Positions 63,313 through 64,000 of a stretch of 64,000 bases of DNA are shown here, piece by piece. Numbering within the stretch: position 1 is the stretch's first letter; each line of letters opens with the position of its first letter. This DNA is from Methanobrevibacter ruminantium M1. GTDB lineage: Archaea; Methanobacteriota; Methanobacteria; Methanobacteriales; Methanobacteriaceae. The stretch covers positions 1,139,501 through 1,203,500 of the forward strand of contig NC_013790.1 of assembly GCF_000024185.1 (NCBI RefSeq), in the 5' to 3' direction. The position numbers and the translations under genes are program-made. The notes beneath the pieces were generated by a model. The model ran no database searches and was not told the origin of the DNA. It saw only the letters and a list, made by a program, of their open reading frames with translations.

Positions 63313-63993
63313 ATGGAAGCTGATTTTAGCCTTGTTAATGAAAATGATGATTTGCAGGATTTATTCTCCAAATACGGAGCTCTTGCTTTGGAAAAACAGG
63401 AAAACCTCTCCAAGCTTGTTGGCGATAGCGAGCCTGAATTGGATATTGAAAATGGAATAGTCAAGTTTGGTGATAAGGAGTTTCCTATTCAACTTCTAGG
63501 GTTTTTAGATCCTGATGAGGACACTTGGTCATGGGCATGGGACAATGAGGAAATAGGATTCCCTGAAGAGCTCATTGAGGAAGCCAAGGAAGTTAAGGAA
63601 TTTGGAGAAGATCAGAATATAGTTCAGTTTAAGCAAAGCATGTTTGCTGCAAGCTTTGAGGAAGCCCATATTTTATCCATGACTGTATCTTCAATTTTTG
63701 GAGACGACGCATACTGTGGAGTTAATTATGGAAACTTTGTATTCTTTGTAACCATAAAATCTGATGAGATTCCATCATCTGAGGGTCCTGAAGAATTCTC
63801 CAACATTTTCAATGAATTCCATCGCAGATTTGAAGTAAATCATTTAAAGGCTTTGGAATCCTATGCAATGCTTAAGGGTTATGAATACAAATACAGAGAT
63901 GACTTTGCTCTTGTTAAGATTGGAGACAATAGGGTAGTTGTAGGATTAACCGAAAGAAAAAATGTTCAAAGCATTAAGTTTATTCTAGCTTAA
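63313..63993 (+). CDS. DUF6882-like protein
   Basis: 226 residues. LLGFLDPDEDTWSWAWDNEEIGFPEELIEEAKEVKEFGEDQNI (in parts) carries the W.WAW.N core seen in DUF6882 proteins, followed by FEEAHILSMTVSSIFGDDAYCGVNYGN. The N-terminal region is acidic and helical. No known function. GGTGATACG precedes the ATG, and the stop lies 7 bp before the window end. Confidence 0.75.
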   Translation: MEADFSLVNENDDLQDLFSKYGALALEKQENLSKLVGDSEPELDIENGIVKFGDKEFPIQLLGFLDPDEDTWSWAWDNEEIGFPEELIEEAKEVKEFGEDQNIVQFKQSMFAASFEEAHILSMTVSSIFGDDAYCGVNYGNFVFFVTIKSDEIPSSEGPEEFSNIFNEFHRRFEVNHLKALESYAMLKGYEYKYRDDFALVKIGDNRVVVGLTERKNVQSIKFILA

Positions 63994-64000
63994 ATCGGAT

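Overview
The window looks like Methanobrevibacter or a close relative (Methanobacteriales). It is very AT-rich, most starts follow GGTGA- or GGAG-type ribosome-binding sites, and it carries archaeal ribosomal protein and RNA polymerase genes (rps13-rps4-rps11-rpoD-rpl18e-rpl13-rps9-rpoN-rpoK-eno-rpsB). It also has an archaeal mevalonate-pathway string (mvk, ipk, fni, idsA), archaeal RNase J, archaeal-type gltX and Cbf5, and an adhesin-like protein with GGA-type repeats. The genus is inferred from gene content; no 16S gene is present.

Layout. 1-897 is the 3' part of an adhesin-like gene, followed by a 43-bp tandem repeat. 1317-4151 (minus) encodes the cobalt importer CbiMNQO, and 4686-14722 (plus) holds a near-complete anaerobic corrin-ring set (cbiL, D, F, G, H, J, ET fusion, A, C, K). 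Uptake and use of cobalt therefore sit back to back around a 534-bp divergent control region. 14.8-20.7 kb has small membrane or hypothetical proteins, a methyltransferase, Cbf5 and a small winged-helix protein. 21.0-29.5 kb is tRNA-Ser(GGA) and the ribosomal protein/RNA polymerase/enolase block. 30-40 kb holds an Rpn-family nuclease with a broken tail copy, MEMO, mevalonate kinase, isopentenyl phosphate kinase, IDI-2, RNase J and the prenyl synthase IdsA, i.e. the supply line for archaeal lipids. 40-56 kb is an accessory block between idsA and gltX: methyltransferases, an odd HsdS/HsdM pair, a pyrophosphatase, an aldo/keto reductase and three tandem paralogous methyltransferases. 56.5-64 kb holds gltX, a P-loop kinase, a large repetitive membrane-anchored protein, dapL and a DUF6882-like gene.

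Most unusual structure. (1) At 42960-43331, directly upstream of the HsdS/HsdM pair, lies an array of about ten hairpins at roughly 36-nt pitch. Their stems differ in sequence but stay self-complementary, and the loops are nearly constant (core GGGGTGA, a Shine-Dalgarno mimic). A promoter-like site at 42353 precedes the array and no gene lies under it. (2) The HsdM next door has Gln-Ile-Pro-Phe where the catalytic Asn-Pro-Pro-Phe belongs, HsdS has only one recognition domain, and no HsdR is in the window. (3) Four copies of a long hairpin (GGCC-TTC/T-GGCC tip, A/T stem; a C-C mismatch then a CAAG/CTTG clamp in three of them) start 0-3 nt after stop codons of unrelated plus-strand genes. (4) At least eight genes have their own 3' end duplicated in tandem across the stop codon. 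In one case the copy has become the ribosome-binding site of the next gene; in another it has become five consecutive 7-codon mini-ORFs.

Limits: no searches or folding programs were run. Functions come from motif recognition, and promoters, hairpins and operators were read by eye in a genome where AT-rich palindromes arise easily by chance.
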